This document shows, piece by piece, positions 16,440 to 24,346 of a DNA stretch of 38,720 nucleotides. Under the pieces are notes generated by a model. It was not told the origin of the DNA and searched no databases. It saw only the letters and a program-made list of their open reading frames with translations. Within the stretch, counting starts at the first letter, position 1, and the number at the start of each line of letters is the position of its first letter. Origin of the DNA: an uncultured Eubacterium sp. (GTDB taxonomy: Bacteria; Bacillota; Clostridia; Lachnospirales; Lachnospiraceae); contig CAMUPC010000011.1 in the NCBI GenBank assembly GCA_947090545.1, forward strand, positions 1 to 38,720. The letters are read 5' to 3'. Position numbers and translations under genes: made by a program.

Positions 16440-17420
16440 ATGGCTAGACAAAAACAGGAAGAAGCACCAAAAGGCTCGCCTGCGTGGATGGCGACATTTA
16501 GTGATTTGATGAACCTGCTGCTTTGCTTTTTCGTACTTTTATTTTCAATGTCCTCGGTCGATGAGGAGAAATTTGAACAGTTGATCGCGTCGCTTCAAAG
16601 CCAGTACAGTATTTTAAATGGCGGCGGCTCTTCGGTCGGCGACGGCAATATGATTTCGGCAGGCATTAACCAGATGCAGAAGTACGACGTCTATTTTAAT
16701 CCAAAGGCGACAAGCTCAGGCGACGGCAAGTCGGATGCTGAGGAAAAGGATATTTTACATACGCTTGCCGACGACGACGGGGCGAACCATTTTCCAGAAG
16801 AAGGCTTTGCAGACCGTGAAGGCCAGGAAGAGGGGATCGAAGCCGCCAGGGATCAAAGCGACAACCAGGTGGCGGGGATGGAAAATACCGAGATGACGGA
16901 ACTGGCTGCACAGGAGCTGGTAGAAGAAGCCGAGGTCCGTGAGTCTGAGCAGATGGCAGAAAAGGTCGAGCGCCTGCTGCAAAAATATGGGATTCAGGAT
17001 ATGGTGGATGTGGAATTTAACGCACAGTATGTAACAATGACGTTAAACGGCGCGATTTTATTTGCGTCCGGTTCATCTGACTTAGCGCAGGATGCGCTGC
17101 CTTTGGTCGACAAGATCGGGAAAATACTGCGCAGGTTTAACAGCCATACGATTGAGATTGAGGGGCATACGGACAATGTGCCGGTGCACAATGCACGCTT
17201 CCCGGATAACAATGTGCTGTCAATGTACCGTGCGCTGTCGGTTGCGGACTATCTGCGGAGTACGACGTCGATCGACCCGTCGAGCATCAAATCGTCCGGG
17301 AGAGGCGATTATGTGCCGATTGCAGATAACGGAACGCCGGAAGGACGCGCGCAGAACCGCAGGGTCGAGATCAAGGTGATGAATTCATATAATTCCGACC
17401 AGAACGAAAAGACAAAGTGA
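16440..17420 (+). CDS. motB: MotB, flagellar stator protein with OmpA-like domain
   Basis: MotB (326 aa) anchors the stator to peptidoglycan. The single transmembrane helix at ~residues 17-42 contains the ion-binding aspartate D22 in FSDLMNLLLCFFVLLF. A long acidic linker (~60-190) precedes the OmpA-like peptidoglycan-binding domain, with EIEGHTDNVPVHNA and the terminal GRAQNRRVEI motif. The start ATG is 2 bases after the motA stop, so the two are translationally linked. Whether protons or sodium are used cannot be decided here. Confidence 0.95.
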   Translation: MARQKQEEAPKGSPAWMATFSDLMNLLLCFFVLLFSMSSVDEEKFEQLIASLQSQYSILNGGGSSVGDGNMISAGINQMQKYDVYFNPKATSSGDGKSDAEEKDILHTLADDDGANHFPEEGFADREGQEEGIEAARDQSDNQVAGMENTEMTELAAQELVEEAEVRESEQMAEKVERLLQKYGIQDMVDVEFNAQYVTMTLNGAILFASGSSDLAQDALPLVDKIGKILRRFNSHTIEIEGHTDNVPVHNARFPDNNVLSMYRALSVADYLRSTTSIDPSSIKSSGRGDYVPIADNGTPEGRAQNRRVEIKVMNSYNSDQNEKTK

Positions 17421-17476
17421 AGAAAACAGGATTGTTGGAATTGAATAAATAGTAAAGTAAAAGGATGGGAAAACAG

Positions 17477-18007
17477 ATGAAGAAAAATTTAATGTCTGTA
17501 TTGATTATGGCACTTGTATTTGTCAATGTAGTACTTTCCGCAGTCATCATGATTACGCTTGTGCCGGCTGCAAAGCAGTCCAATGAGCTGATTACAAAAG
17601 TAAGCAGCGCGATTGAGCTTGAGCTTGAAGGCGGAAAGGTGTATAATGCAAATACGATCCCGGTAGACAATACGTCCGTTAAGACGCTGACCGGGGAAGA
17701 TGTAAAGACGTTTACGTTAAAGAGGGATACGGACGGCAAAGATCATTATGTCGTTACAAGAGTCTCGATTACGATGGATAAAACGGACAGTGATTACGAA
17801 GAGAAAGCTCCGCAGATTGAACAGGAAGGAAGAGAGGTTCTTTTGCAGGAGATTGTGTCGAATACATTTCTGAATTATACTTATGATGAGATACGTTCAC
17901 CGGATGGACAGGTCAAAGTCCGCAATGACATGCTCTTGCAGATGCAGGAACTGTTTGATTCAGATTTTATCGTTGCTGTGAATTTCTCTGAAACAAATTA
18001 CCAGTAA
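17477..18007 (+). CDS. fliL: FliL, basal body-associated protein
   Basis: FliL (~176 aa) is a single-pass membrane protein that surrounds and supports the stator. The transmembrane segment lies near residues 4-26 (LMSVLIMALVFVNVVLSAVI), with the rest outside the membrane. The C-terminal part (LLQEIVSNTFLNYTYDEI, ending SDFIVAVNFSETNYQ) fits the family. ATG 17477 is preferred because AAGGATGG lies 8 bases upstream; ATG 17465 falls inside that site. Sequence conservation is low; position before fliM supports the call. Confidence 0.85.
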   Translation: MKKNLMSVLIMALVFVNVVLSAVIMITLVPAAKQSNELITKVSSAIELELEGGKVYNANTIPVDNTSVKTLTGEDVKTFTLKRDTDGKDHYVVTRVSITMDKTDSDYEEKAPQIEQEGREVLLQEIVSNTFLNYTYDEIRSPDGQVKVRNDMLLQMQELFDSDFIVAVNFSETNYQ

Positions 18008-18044
18008 ACAATTCTCAAAAAATATATGACAGGTGGTGAGATTC

Positions 18045-19022
18045 ATGGCTGATGTTCTGTCTCAAAGCGAGATAGATAATCTACTGAAGGCGCTCAGCAG
18101 CGGCGAGGTCGACGTAGATGAAATGAAAGATACAGAAGAGAAAACAGTCAAGAATTATGATTTTGCAAGGCCTTCCAAATTTTCAAAGGAGCATCTTAGG
18201 ACGCTGGAAATTATTTTTGAACATTATGGGCGTCTGCTGTCGACCAACCTTCCTGTGTATTTAAGGAAAAATATACAGGTAGAGGTAGTCAATTCGGAAG
18301 CGCAGACGTATTCGGAGTTCGCCAACTCGCTTTCTAATCCGATGCTCTTAGGGGTGATTAACTTTTCACCGCTAAAGGGAAATATATTGCTGGAGATGGC
18401 GACGAACATCGGCTATGCCATGGTAGACAGGATGTTGGGAGGCTTGGGAGAGCCTTTGGCAAAAGCGCGGGAGTTTTCAGAGATTGAGCTTTTAATTATT
18501 GAAAGGCTTTTGACGGTCTGCGTGAACCTTTTAAGAGAGCCATGGAAAAATGTAGTGCAGTTGAATCCTCGTCTGGAGCGTATCGAGACAAACTCACAGT
18601 TTGCGCAGATTATTTCGCCGAGTGAGATGATCGCGATTGTTACGATCAATATTAAGATCGGCGAGGTCGAAGGGCTTATGAACGTATGCCTTCCTTATAT
18701 TACGCTCGACCTTGTAATGGATAAGCTGAATACAAAGTTCTGGTATTCCAGCCAGCAGGAAAAAGAAGAAATCTCCTACAGCAATATGGTGGAAAGCCTG
18801 CTGGAAAAAGCGCCGATACCTGTCAAAGCAGTGTTGGGCAACAGTGCTTTTTCAATCAGTGATTTTGCAAGGCTGCAAGTTGGTGATATTATCCGTCTGG
18901 ATACAAAGGTTGAAGATGAACTGAGTGTTTATGTCGGCAGTATGAAAAAGTTTACAGCTCTTCCCGGTGTGTCGGGTGATGATTACGCAGTCAGGATAAC
19001 GTCAATTATTAGAGAGGAATAG
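18045..19022 (+). CDS. fliM: FliM, flagellar motor switch protein
   Basis: FliM (~325 aa) is the C-ring protein that binds phosphorylated CheY. The extreme N-terminus LSQSEIDNLLKAL is the CheY-P docking peptide. The middle is the CheC-like domain that stacks in the ring, and the C-terminal ~70 residues are the SpoA fold that pairs with FliY. AGGTGGTGA (18031-18039) precedes ATG 18045; a GTG at 18033 lies within it. Confidence 0.96.
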   Translation: MADVLSQSEIDNLLKALSSGEVDVDEMKDTEEKTVKNYDFARPSKFSKEHLRTLEIIFEHYGRLLSTNLPVYLRKNIQVEVVNSEAQTYSEFANSLSNPMLLGVINFSPLKGNILLEMATNIGYAMVDRMLGGLGEPLAKAREFSEIELLIIERLLTVCVNLLREPWKNVVQLNPRLERIETNSQFAQIISPSEMIAIVTINIKIGEVEGLMNVCLPYITLDLVMDKLNTKFWYSSQQEKEEISYSNMVESLLEKAPIPVKAVLGNSAFSISDFARLQVGDIIRLDTKVEDELSVYVGSMKKFTALPGVSGDDYAVRITSIIREE

Positions 19023-19030
19023 AGTAGATT

Positions 19031-20200
19031 ATGGATGGAGTATTATCACAGGAGGAGATCACGGCACTGCTTCAAAACGGTGGAGATGCGCCTAGTGCGG
19101 CTCCCGCAGGCTCGGGTGAGATGCAGGTTACGGCGGATGAACGTGATACAATTGGTGAGATTGCAAATATCAGTATGGGTACGGCGGCTACGACCCTGTT
19201 TTCTCTGGTGAACCATAAGGTAGATATCTCTACGCCGGTTGTGGATATGGCTACCTGGGACGATATCGTAAACCAGTATGAACGGCCGTGCGTATTTATC
19301 CGTATCGCCTATACGGTGGGCTTGGATGGCAGCAATCTGTTAGTATTAAAGGAGCAGGACGTCAAGGTCATTACAGACCTGATGATGGGCGGCGACGGCA
19401 TGAATACGGAAGGAGAGCTGGGAGAGCTGCACTTAAGCGCGATCAGCGAAGCGATGAACCAGATGATGGGTTCGGCTGCGACGTCCCTTTCTTCCATGCT
19501 CGAAAAGACCATTGATATCAGCCCGCCTGAAGCAAACCTGATCGACTTAAAGGACAGCCTGGATGAAAAAGAGATTGATGAATTTTTAGCGGGGGATTTT
19601 ATCAAGATTTCCTTTAAGATGGAGATTGGGGATCTCGTAGACAGTACCATTATGCAGCTATATCCGATTTCTTTTGCCAAAGAGATGTGTGAAAGCGTCA
19701 AGAGCAATATGACGAAGGATATGCAGGAAAATACGACTCCCGCTCCGGCGCCTCAGCCGCAGGCAGCGCCTCAGCCAGCCGCACCGCAGCAGCAGATGAT
19801 GGGGGCGCAGCAGCCAATGATGGGACAGCCAATGATGCAGCAGCAGATGCCGATGATGGGACAGCCAATGATGCAGCAGCAGATGCCGATGATGGGACAG
19901 CCAGTCAATGTGCAGCAGGCACAGTTCCAGAGTTTTTCCGGCGACTTTAACCCGGCGATTTTCCAGAAAGAAAATATCGACCTGATTATGGACGTACCTC
20001 TGGAGGTTACCGTAGAGCTTGGCAGGACGACGAAATCCATTCAGGAAATTCTTGATTTTGCACCGGGTACGATTATTGAGCTGGACAAAATCGCGGGAGA
20101 GCCGATCGACGTACTTGTAAACGGAAAGTATGTCGCAAAAGGAGAGGTAGTTGTAATCGAGGAAAGCTTTGGTGTAAGGATTACAGAAATTATAAAATAA
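19031..20200 (+). CDS. fliY: FliY, motor switch phosphatase (FliN-type C-terminus)
   Basis: FliY (389 aa) is the Gram-positive C-ring protein that both replaces FliN and dephosphorylates CheY-P. Its N-terminal LSQEEITALLQ is a CheY-P docking peptide. The CheC-like domain keeps both phosphatase motifs: D-x3-E-x2-N in DTIGEIANISMG and S-x3-E-x2-N in SAISEAMNQMMG. A methionine/glutamine/proline-rich linker (~residues 235-300) contains a 12-residue tandem repeat. The C-terminal ~85 residues are the FliN/SpoA domain (LEVTVELGRTTKSIQEIL). The start codon follows the fliM stop by 8 bases. Confidence 0.96.
   Translation: MDGVLSQEEITALLQNGGDAPSAAPAGSGEMQVTADERDTIGEIANISMGTAATTLFSLVNHKVDISTPVVDMATWDDIVNQYERPCVFIRIAYTVGLDGSNLLVLKEQDVKVITDLMMGGDGMNTEGELGELHLSAISEAMNQMMGSAATSLSSMLEKTIDISPPEANLIDLKDSLDEKEIDEFLAGDFIKISFKMEIGDLVDSTIMQLYPISFAKEMCESVKSNMTKDMQENTTPAPAPQPQAAPQPAAPQQQMMGAQQPMMGQPMMQQQMPMMGQPMMQQQMPMMGQPVNVQQAQFQSFSGDFNPAIFQKENIDLIMDVPLEVTVELGRTTKSIQEILDFAPGTIIELDKIAGEPIDVLVNGKYVAKGEVVVIEESFGVRITEIIK
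19817..19902 (+). repeat. 36-base tandem repeat in fliY linker
   Basis: Two perfect 36-base copies (19817-19852 and 19853-19888) are followed by a partial third copy to about 19902. Each copy encodes 12 residues (MMGQPMMQQQMP), so copy-number change keeps the frame and only alters linker length. Confidence 0.9.
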
Positions 20201-20201
20201 T

Positions 20202-20231
20202 TTGCTAACATTTATTGTTTTATGTTATAAT
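20202..20231 (+). promoter_or_regulatory. Candidate internal promoter upstream of cheY
   Basis: TTGCTA (20202-20207), an 18-base spacer and a perfect TATAAT (20226-20231) with TG at 20223-20224 (extended -10) lie in the 93-base gap between fliY and cheY. A small hairpin (20242-20246 with 20251-20255, loop AGAC) follows in the leader. This could add extra transcription of cheY, the export gate and the chemotaxis genes. Confidence 0.5.
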
Positions 20232-20293
20232 AGGTAAAGAATCTCCAGACGGAGAAAAACAATAATATTAGAAAATAAGGGAGAACGTATATT

Positions 20294-20656
20294 ATGGCAA
20301 AGAAAGTATTAATTTGTGATGACGCAGCTTTTATGAGAATGATGATCAAGGACATCTTATCTAAAAATGGCTATGAAATCGCCGCAGAAGCTGAGAACGG
20401 CGTGAAGGCTGTTGAAAAGTACAACGAGACAAAGCCGGATCTTGTACTGATGGATATTACGATGCCGGAGATGGATGGTATTCAGGCGTTAAAGGCGATC
20501 AAAGAGATAGACGCTAATGCATGTGTCATTATGTGTTCTGCAATGGGGCAGCAGGCAATGGTTATTGAGGCGATCCAGTCCGGTGCAAAGGACTTTATTG
20601 TAAAACCGTTCCAGGCAGAGCGTGTATTGGAAGCTGTGAAAAAAGTAGTTGGTTAA
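20294..20656 (+). CDS. cheY: CheY, chemotaxis response regulator
   Basis: A single receiver domain of 120 aa. The acid pocket D9-D10, the phosphorylated D54 (in VLMDITMPEMDG), the switch serine in VIMCSAMGQQ and the conserved lysine in FIVKPF are all present. CheA phosphorylates it; CheY-P binds FliM and FliY. GGGAGA lies about 10 bases before the ATG. In B. subtilis cheY also sits between fliY and fliZ/fliO. Confidence 0.97.
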   Translation: MAKKVLICDDAAFMRMMIKDILSKNGYEIAAEAENGVKAVEKYNETKPDLVLMDITMPEMDGIQALKAIKEIDANACVIMCSAMGQQAMVIEAIQSGAKDFIVKPFQAERVLEAVKKVVG

Positions 20657-20657
20657 T

Positions 20658-21044
20658 ATGATGCTCATAGCTTCAGGTGTCTCCATGTGGAAAAGTCTGG
20701 GACAACTGATCTGGGTTCTGATTCTATTTGTCCTTGTATTGCTGCTTACTTTGCTGACTACACGCTTCATAGCAAAGTATCAGCGTGGGCAGATGCAAGG
20801 CAGCCAGAATCTTAGGATTATAGAGACAATGAGTGTGTCAGCAAATGGCTACATACAGATTATAGAAGCAGGAGATGTATACCTTGTCATTGCAGTGAGC
20901 AAAGACCATATCGAAAAGCTGGCGGAGCTGTCAAAAGACCAGCTAACGCTGCGGGCGCAGCCTGACGCAAAGCCTGTAGCCGACATGGGTGAAAGTTTCC
21001 ATGACATTCTTGACAAAGTGAAAAAACATCTTCCAAAAAAATAA
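20658..21044 (+). CDS. fliO: FliO-like flagellar assembly protein (FliZ in Bacillus)
   Basis: This ~128-aa protein has one transmembrane helix (~residues 13-33, IWVLILFVLVLLLTLLTTRF) followed by a small cytoplasmic domain with RIIETMSVSANGYIQII and EAGDVYLVIAVSKDHI, the typical FliO pattern. FliO helps assemble the FliP ring of the export gate. The start is uncertain: TTG 20649 and ATG 20685 are also in frame and no strong ribosome site is visible. It is shorter than B. subtilis FliZ (219 aa), which has a longer N-terminal part. Confidence 0.8.
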   Translation: MMLIASGVSMWKSLGQLIWVLILFVLVLLLTLLTTRFIAKYQRGQMQGSQNLRIIETMSVSANGYIQIIEAGDVYLVIAVSKDHIEKLAELSKDQLTLRAQPDAKPVADMGESFHDILDKVKKHLPKK

Positions 21045-21058
21045 GGCAGATTGTTAGA

Positions 21059-21889
21059 ATGAGTACAGGAAAGAAAAAATATTGCATGGCGTCATTTATG
21101 CTTGCCATAGTGACGCTTACCATTTGTTTGGTGTTTTGCACGCACGGGCAGGCGTATGCCGCTGCGCAGGACAATGTCGGCAGTTTTGATTCTGCACGGG
21201 GTGAGGAAGAACCGTCTCCAGATTATAACGACGGCCTGTGGATTAGCTGGCCAAATGAAGAAGGCGGCATTTCGGCTCCGATTCGGATGCTGATTGTGCT
21301 TACGGTGCTTTCCTTAGCGCCGGCAATTTTAATTATGCTGACCTCTTATACGAGGATCATTGTTGTCCTGCATTTTGTAAGGACCGCTTTAGGTACACAG
21401 TCGTCTCCGCCAAACCAGGTGCTAGTCGGACTGGCGCTTTTTTTAACAGCATTTATTATGGCGCCGACATTTACAGAGGTAAATGAAAAAGCGCTGAAAC
21501 CGTTAGACAGAGGTGAGATTACCTTAGAAACAGCAATGGAAGAAGCCCAGTTGCCGTTTCGTGAGTTTATGTATCCGAAGATACAGGAAAAAGATGTCAA
21601 TATGTTCTGCGAGATCGCTGGCGTTACGTATGAGACAGTTGATGATATCCCTATGACAGTGCTGATTCCAAGCTTTGTGGTCGGCGAGCTGCGTGCGGCG
21701 TTTATTATCGGATTTATCATATACATTCCATTTATTGTTATCGATATGGTCGTATCGAGCGTATTGATGTCCATGGGTATGATGATGCTTCCGCCTACAA
21801 CGATTTCCATGCCGTTTAAAATCCTGCTGTTTGTATTGGCTGACGGATGGAATCTGGTGATTGGCGAGCTGGTCAAGACTTTTTACTAG
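21059..21889 (+). CDS. fliP: FliP, flagellar export gate protein
   Basis: FliP (276 aa) forms the core pore of the export gate with FliQ and FliR. A signal peptide is visible at ~residues 1-35, ending near QAYAAAQD, followed by an extracytoplasmic segment and three to four hydrophobic helices. Family motifs include LTSYTRIIVVLHFVRTAL, then PPNQVLVGLALFLT, and near the end MGMMMLPPTTISMPFKILLF. No strong ribosome site precedes it, so coupling to fliO is likely. Confidence 0.96.
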   Translation: MSTGKKKYCMASFMLAIVTLTICLVFCTHGQAYAAAQDNVGSFDSARGEEEPSPDYNDGLWISWPNEEGGISAPIRMLIVLTVLSLAPAILIMLTSYTRIIVVLHFVRTALGTQSSPPNQVLVGLALFLTAFIMAPTFTEVNEKALKPLDRGEITLETAMEEAQLPFREFMYPKIQEKDVNMFCEIAGVTYETVDDIPMTVLIPSFVVGELRAAFIIGFIIYIPFIVIDMVVSSVLMSMGMMMLPPTTISMPFKILLFVLADGWNLVIGELVKTFY

Positions 21890-21919
21890 CTTGCGCAAAA
21901 CGGATAAAGGAGGAATTCT

Positions 21920-22189
21920 ATGCTTACAGAAGGCCAGGTTATGGATATATCCAGAGAGGCTATTTATACGATTATATTAACATCTGCGCCGCTTTTGCTT
22001 ACATCCTTAATCGTCGGGCTGATTATCAGTATTTTTCAGACTGTTACGTCGATTCAGGAGCAGACGCTGACGTTTGTGCCAAAGATCCTTGCCGTGTTTG
22101 CAGTGATGCTGCTCGTCGGAGCCTGGATGTTAAACAATATGTCCGGCTTTATGGTACAGTTATGGTCTGATTTCAGTATGTATGTTTGA
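21920..22189 (+). CDS. fliQ: FliQ, flagellar export gate protein
   Basis: An 89-aa protein with two transmembrane helices, the normal FliQ size. The motif LIVGLIISIFQTVTSIQEQT and then LTFVPKILAVFAVMLL is diagnostic. FliQ wraps around the FliP-FliR pore. AAAGGAGG lies close upstream of the ATG. Confidence 0.96.
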   Translation: MLTEGQVMDISREAIYTIILTSAPLLLTSLIVGLIISIFQTVTSIQEQTLTFVPKILAVFAVMLLVGAWMLNNMSGFMVQLWSDFSMYV

Positions 22190-22207
22190 TAAGGATAGGA
22201 TAGTATC

Positions 22208-22996
22208 ATGTTCAGTGCAACGTACTCCTTACAGACATTTGAATATTTCCTGTTAATTTTAGTCCGAATTTCTGCCTGTGTGTTTGCCGCGCCTTATTTT
22301 AATATGAGAGGCATTCCAGCACGGACAAAAATCGGGATGGCAGGCTGCATTGCGATTCTGCTGACGGGCGTATTGCCGGATCAGGACCTTGCTTACACAG
22401 GTATAATGGAATATGGAGTTATTGTAATCAAGGAAGGAATTACGGGCTTGCTGATTGGTTATTCAGCCAGTATCTGTAATTCTATTGTTTTGTTCGCGGG
22501 TGCGTTGATTGATATGCAGGTGGGGCTTTCCATGGCACAGGAGTTTAACCCGATGACGCAGATGCAGGAGAGCATTACCGGCAACTTTTACAACTATATG
22601 GTTATGCTGATGATGCTTGCCACCAATATGTATCAATATGTGCTGCGCGCGGTCTGTGAGTCCTACCAGCTCATTCCGGTCAACCAGCAGGTGTTCCAGT
22701 GGGAATATCTGCTTAAGGGGATTACGGATTATATGTCGGCTTTGATTATTTTGGGATTTCGGATTACGCTGCCGGTCTTTGCCTGTATGATGGTCGTCAA
22801 CTGCGTACTGGGCATTATGGCAAAGGTGTCGCCGCAGATGAATATGTTTGCGGTCGGTATGCAGCTTAAAGTGTTAATCGGGCTTGTAGTGATGTTTTTT
22901 GCAGTGATGCTGCTGTCGGATGTGACAAGCTCTGTGGCACAGGAGATGAAGCGGCTGGTCGTATATATGGTAAAAGGAATGTATGCTGGTGAATAA
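22208..22996 (+). CDS. fliR: FliR, flagellar export gate protein
   Basis: FliR (262 aa) is the single-copy subunit that completes the FliP5-FliQ4-FliR1 gate. It has about six hydrophobic helices and the family stretches RISACVFAAPYFNMRGIPAR and GLSMAQEFNPMTQMQ. Its end overlaps the start of flhB by 14 bases, which indicates coupled translation of two interacting gate proteins. Confidence 0.95.
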   Translation: MFSATYSLQTFEYFLLILVRISACVFAAPYFNMRGIPARTKIGMAGCIAILLTGVLPDQDLAYTGIMEYGVIVIKEGITGLLIGYSASICNSIVLFAGALIDMQVGLSMAQEFNPMTQMQESITGNFYNYMVMLMMLATNMYQYVLRAVCESYQLIPVNQQVFQWEYLLKGITDYMSALIILGFRITLPVFACMMVVNCVLGIMAKVSPQMNMFAVGMQLKVLIGLVVMFFAVMLLSDVTSSVAQEMKRLVVYMVKGMYAGE

Positions 22997-24116
22997 AAAG
23001 AAGTGGGAGATGCCGTTAGACCTGCAATGGTTTGCCAAAGACGGGGAAGGCGGGGAAAAAACAGAAGAGCCTACCGCGAAAAAGCTGACAGACGCCAGAA
23101 ACGACGGCAAGGTCGCAAAGAGCAGGGAACTGGACAATGCAGTAGGGCTGCTGCTGCTGTTTGTATTATTACAGGTGACGATGTCCAATCTTGGGGGCGG
23201 GATGCTGGGCATGTTTGATACCTTTTACAACCGGATTCCTGAGTATGTGAAAGAAAACGGCAGGGGAATGTCCGGCAGGGCGGTATCGCAGATCTTACAG
23301 CCGGCGATTACAAATATGCTGTTTATGGTACTGCCGTTTTTTGCCGTTGGTTTTTTCGCTATGGTCGTCATTAATATCCTTCAGGTAAAGTGGAAGGTGA
23401 CGACAAAGCCGTTAAAGCCGGATTTTAAAAAATTTAACCCGATCAATGGATTCAAGCGGATCTTTTCCAAGGATTCACTGATGGAGCTGCTAAAGTCCAT
23501 TGCGAAAATCGGCCTGATTTTATGGGTGGCATATTCTTCCATTATGGAACATCAAAGGAACCTGCTCCTTTTGTATGATATGTCTCTGATGCAGGCGATT
23601 ATGCTGGTTGGCTCGGTCGTGATCGATACGGGCATGAAGATCTCAATGGCTTATTTTGTTATAGCGATTGTGGATTTTATTTATCAGAAGTGGAAGTTTA
23701 AAGACGAGATGAAGATGACCAAGCAGGAGGTCAAAGACGAGTATAAAAATACCGAGGGTGATCCGCAGATCAAAGGAAAGCAGCGCCAGAGGATGCGCGA
23801 GGCATCACAAAGGCGTATGATGCAGGATGTGCCGAAGGCGGACGTTGTCATTACGAACCCGACACATTATGCGGTAGCGCTCAAATATGACGCAGAGGAT
23901 GCGCAGGCGCCGATTGTGCTTGCCAAAGGTACCGATTACCTGGCACTCCAGATTAAAGAAAAAGCGAAAGAAGCAAAAGTAGAGATTGTGGAAAACAAGC
24001 CGCTGGCGCGTATGCTGTACGCGAACGTAGAAATCGGAGAGGAGATTCCGCCGGAACTGTACCAGACGGTGGCAGAGATCCTGGCAGCGGTATACCGTAT
24101 GAAAAACAAGCTGTAA
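22983..24116 (+). CDS. flhB: FlhB, export specificity switch protein
   Basis: FlhB (377 aa) has four membrane helices and a cytoplasmic domain that cleaves itself at the NPTH motif to switch export from hook to filament proteins. N-P-T-H is present at ~residues 292-295 (VITNPTHYAVAL). The N-terminal part carries EEPTAKKLTDARNDGKVAKS, a family hallmark. The N-terminus is unusually long before this motif. It starts inside fliR; a GTG six bases downstream is an alternative start. FliK, encoded upstream, is its partner. Confidence 0.96.
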   Translation: MLVNKKKWEMPLDLQWFAKDGEGGEKTEEPTAKKLTDARNDGKVAKSRELDNAVGLLLLFVLLQVTMSNLGGGMLGMFDTFYNRIPEYVKENGRGMSGRAVSQILQPAITNMLFMVLPFFAVGFFAMVVINILQVKWKVTTKPLKPDFKKFNPINGFKRIFSKDSLMELLKSIAKIGLILWVAYSSIMEHQRNLLLLYDMSLMQAIMLVGSVVIDTGMKISMAYFVIAIVDFIYQKWKFKDEMKMTKQEVKDEYKNTEGDPQIKGKQRQRMREASQRRMMQDVPKADVVITNPTHYAVALKYDAEDAQAPIVLAKGTDYLALQIKEKAKEAKVEIVENKPLARMLYANVEIGEEIPPELYQTVAEILAAVYRMKNKL

Positions 24117-24346
24117 ATAGCGCAGAAAAACAAAACAGAGAACAAAAAAGAATATACGCAGAAACATATACGAAAAAGAACAGACAAAAATGCATAGCGC
24201 ACAAAAATTACAGCGGAAAAACTAAGCAAAATTGATGCAGGTATTTTAGAATAAAAGATTAAGAGAAGTGAAGAAATGAAAGAACAGATTGATGCCGGAA
24301 ACGGCGGCAGATGTAAAAATACGAAGGAAAGGTGGGATGGGCAAAA
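24117..24346 (+). other. A-rich untranslated leader before flhA, with a tiny ORF
   Basis: This 230-base gap is strongly A-rich and T-poor, with loose repeats of TAGCGCA and ATATACG followed by A-rich tracts. No clear promoter or terminator is visible. Near its end a 24-codon ORF (24276-24350) begins at ATG after a weak purine-rich site; its TGA overlaps the flhA ATG as ATGA, which could couple translation. I cannot say whether the small ORF is real. Confidence 0.4.
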
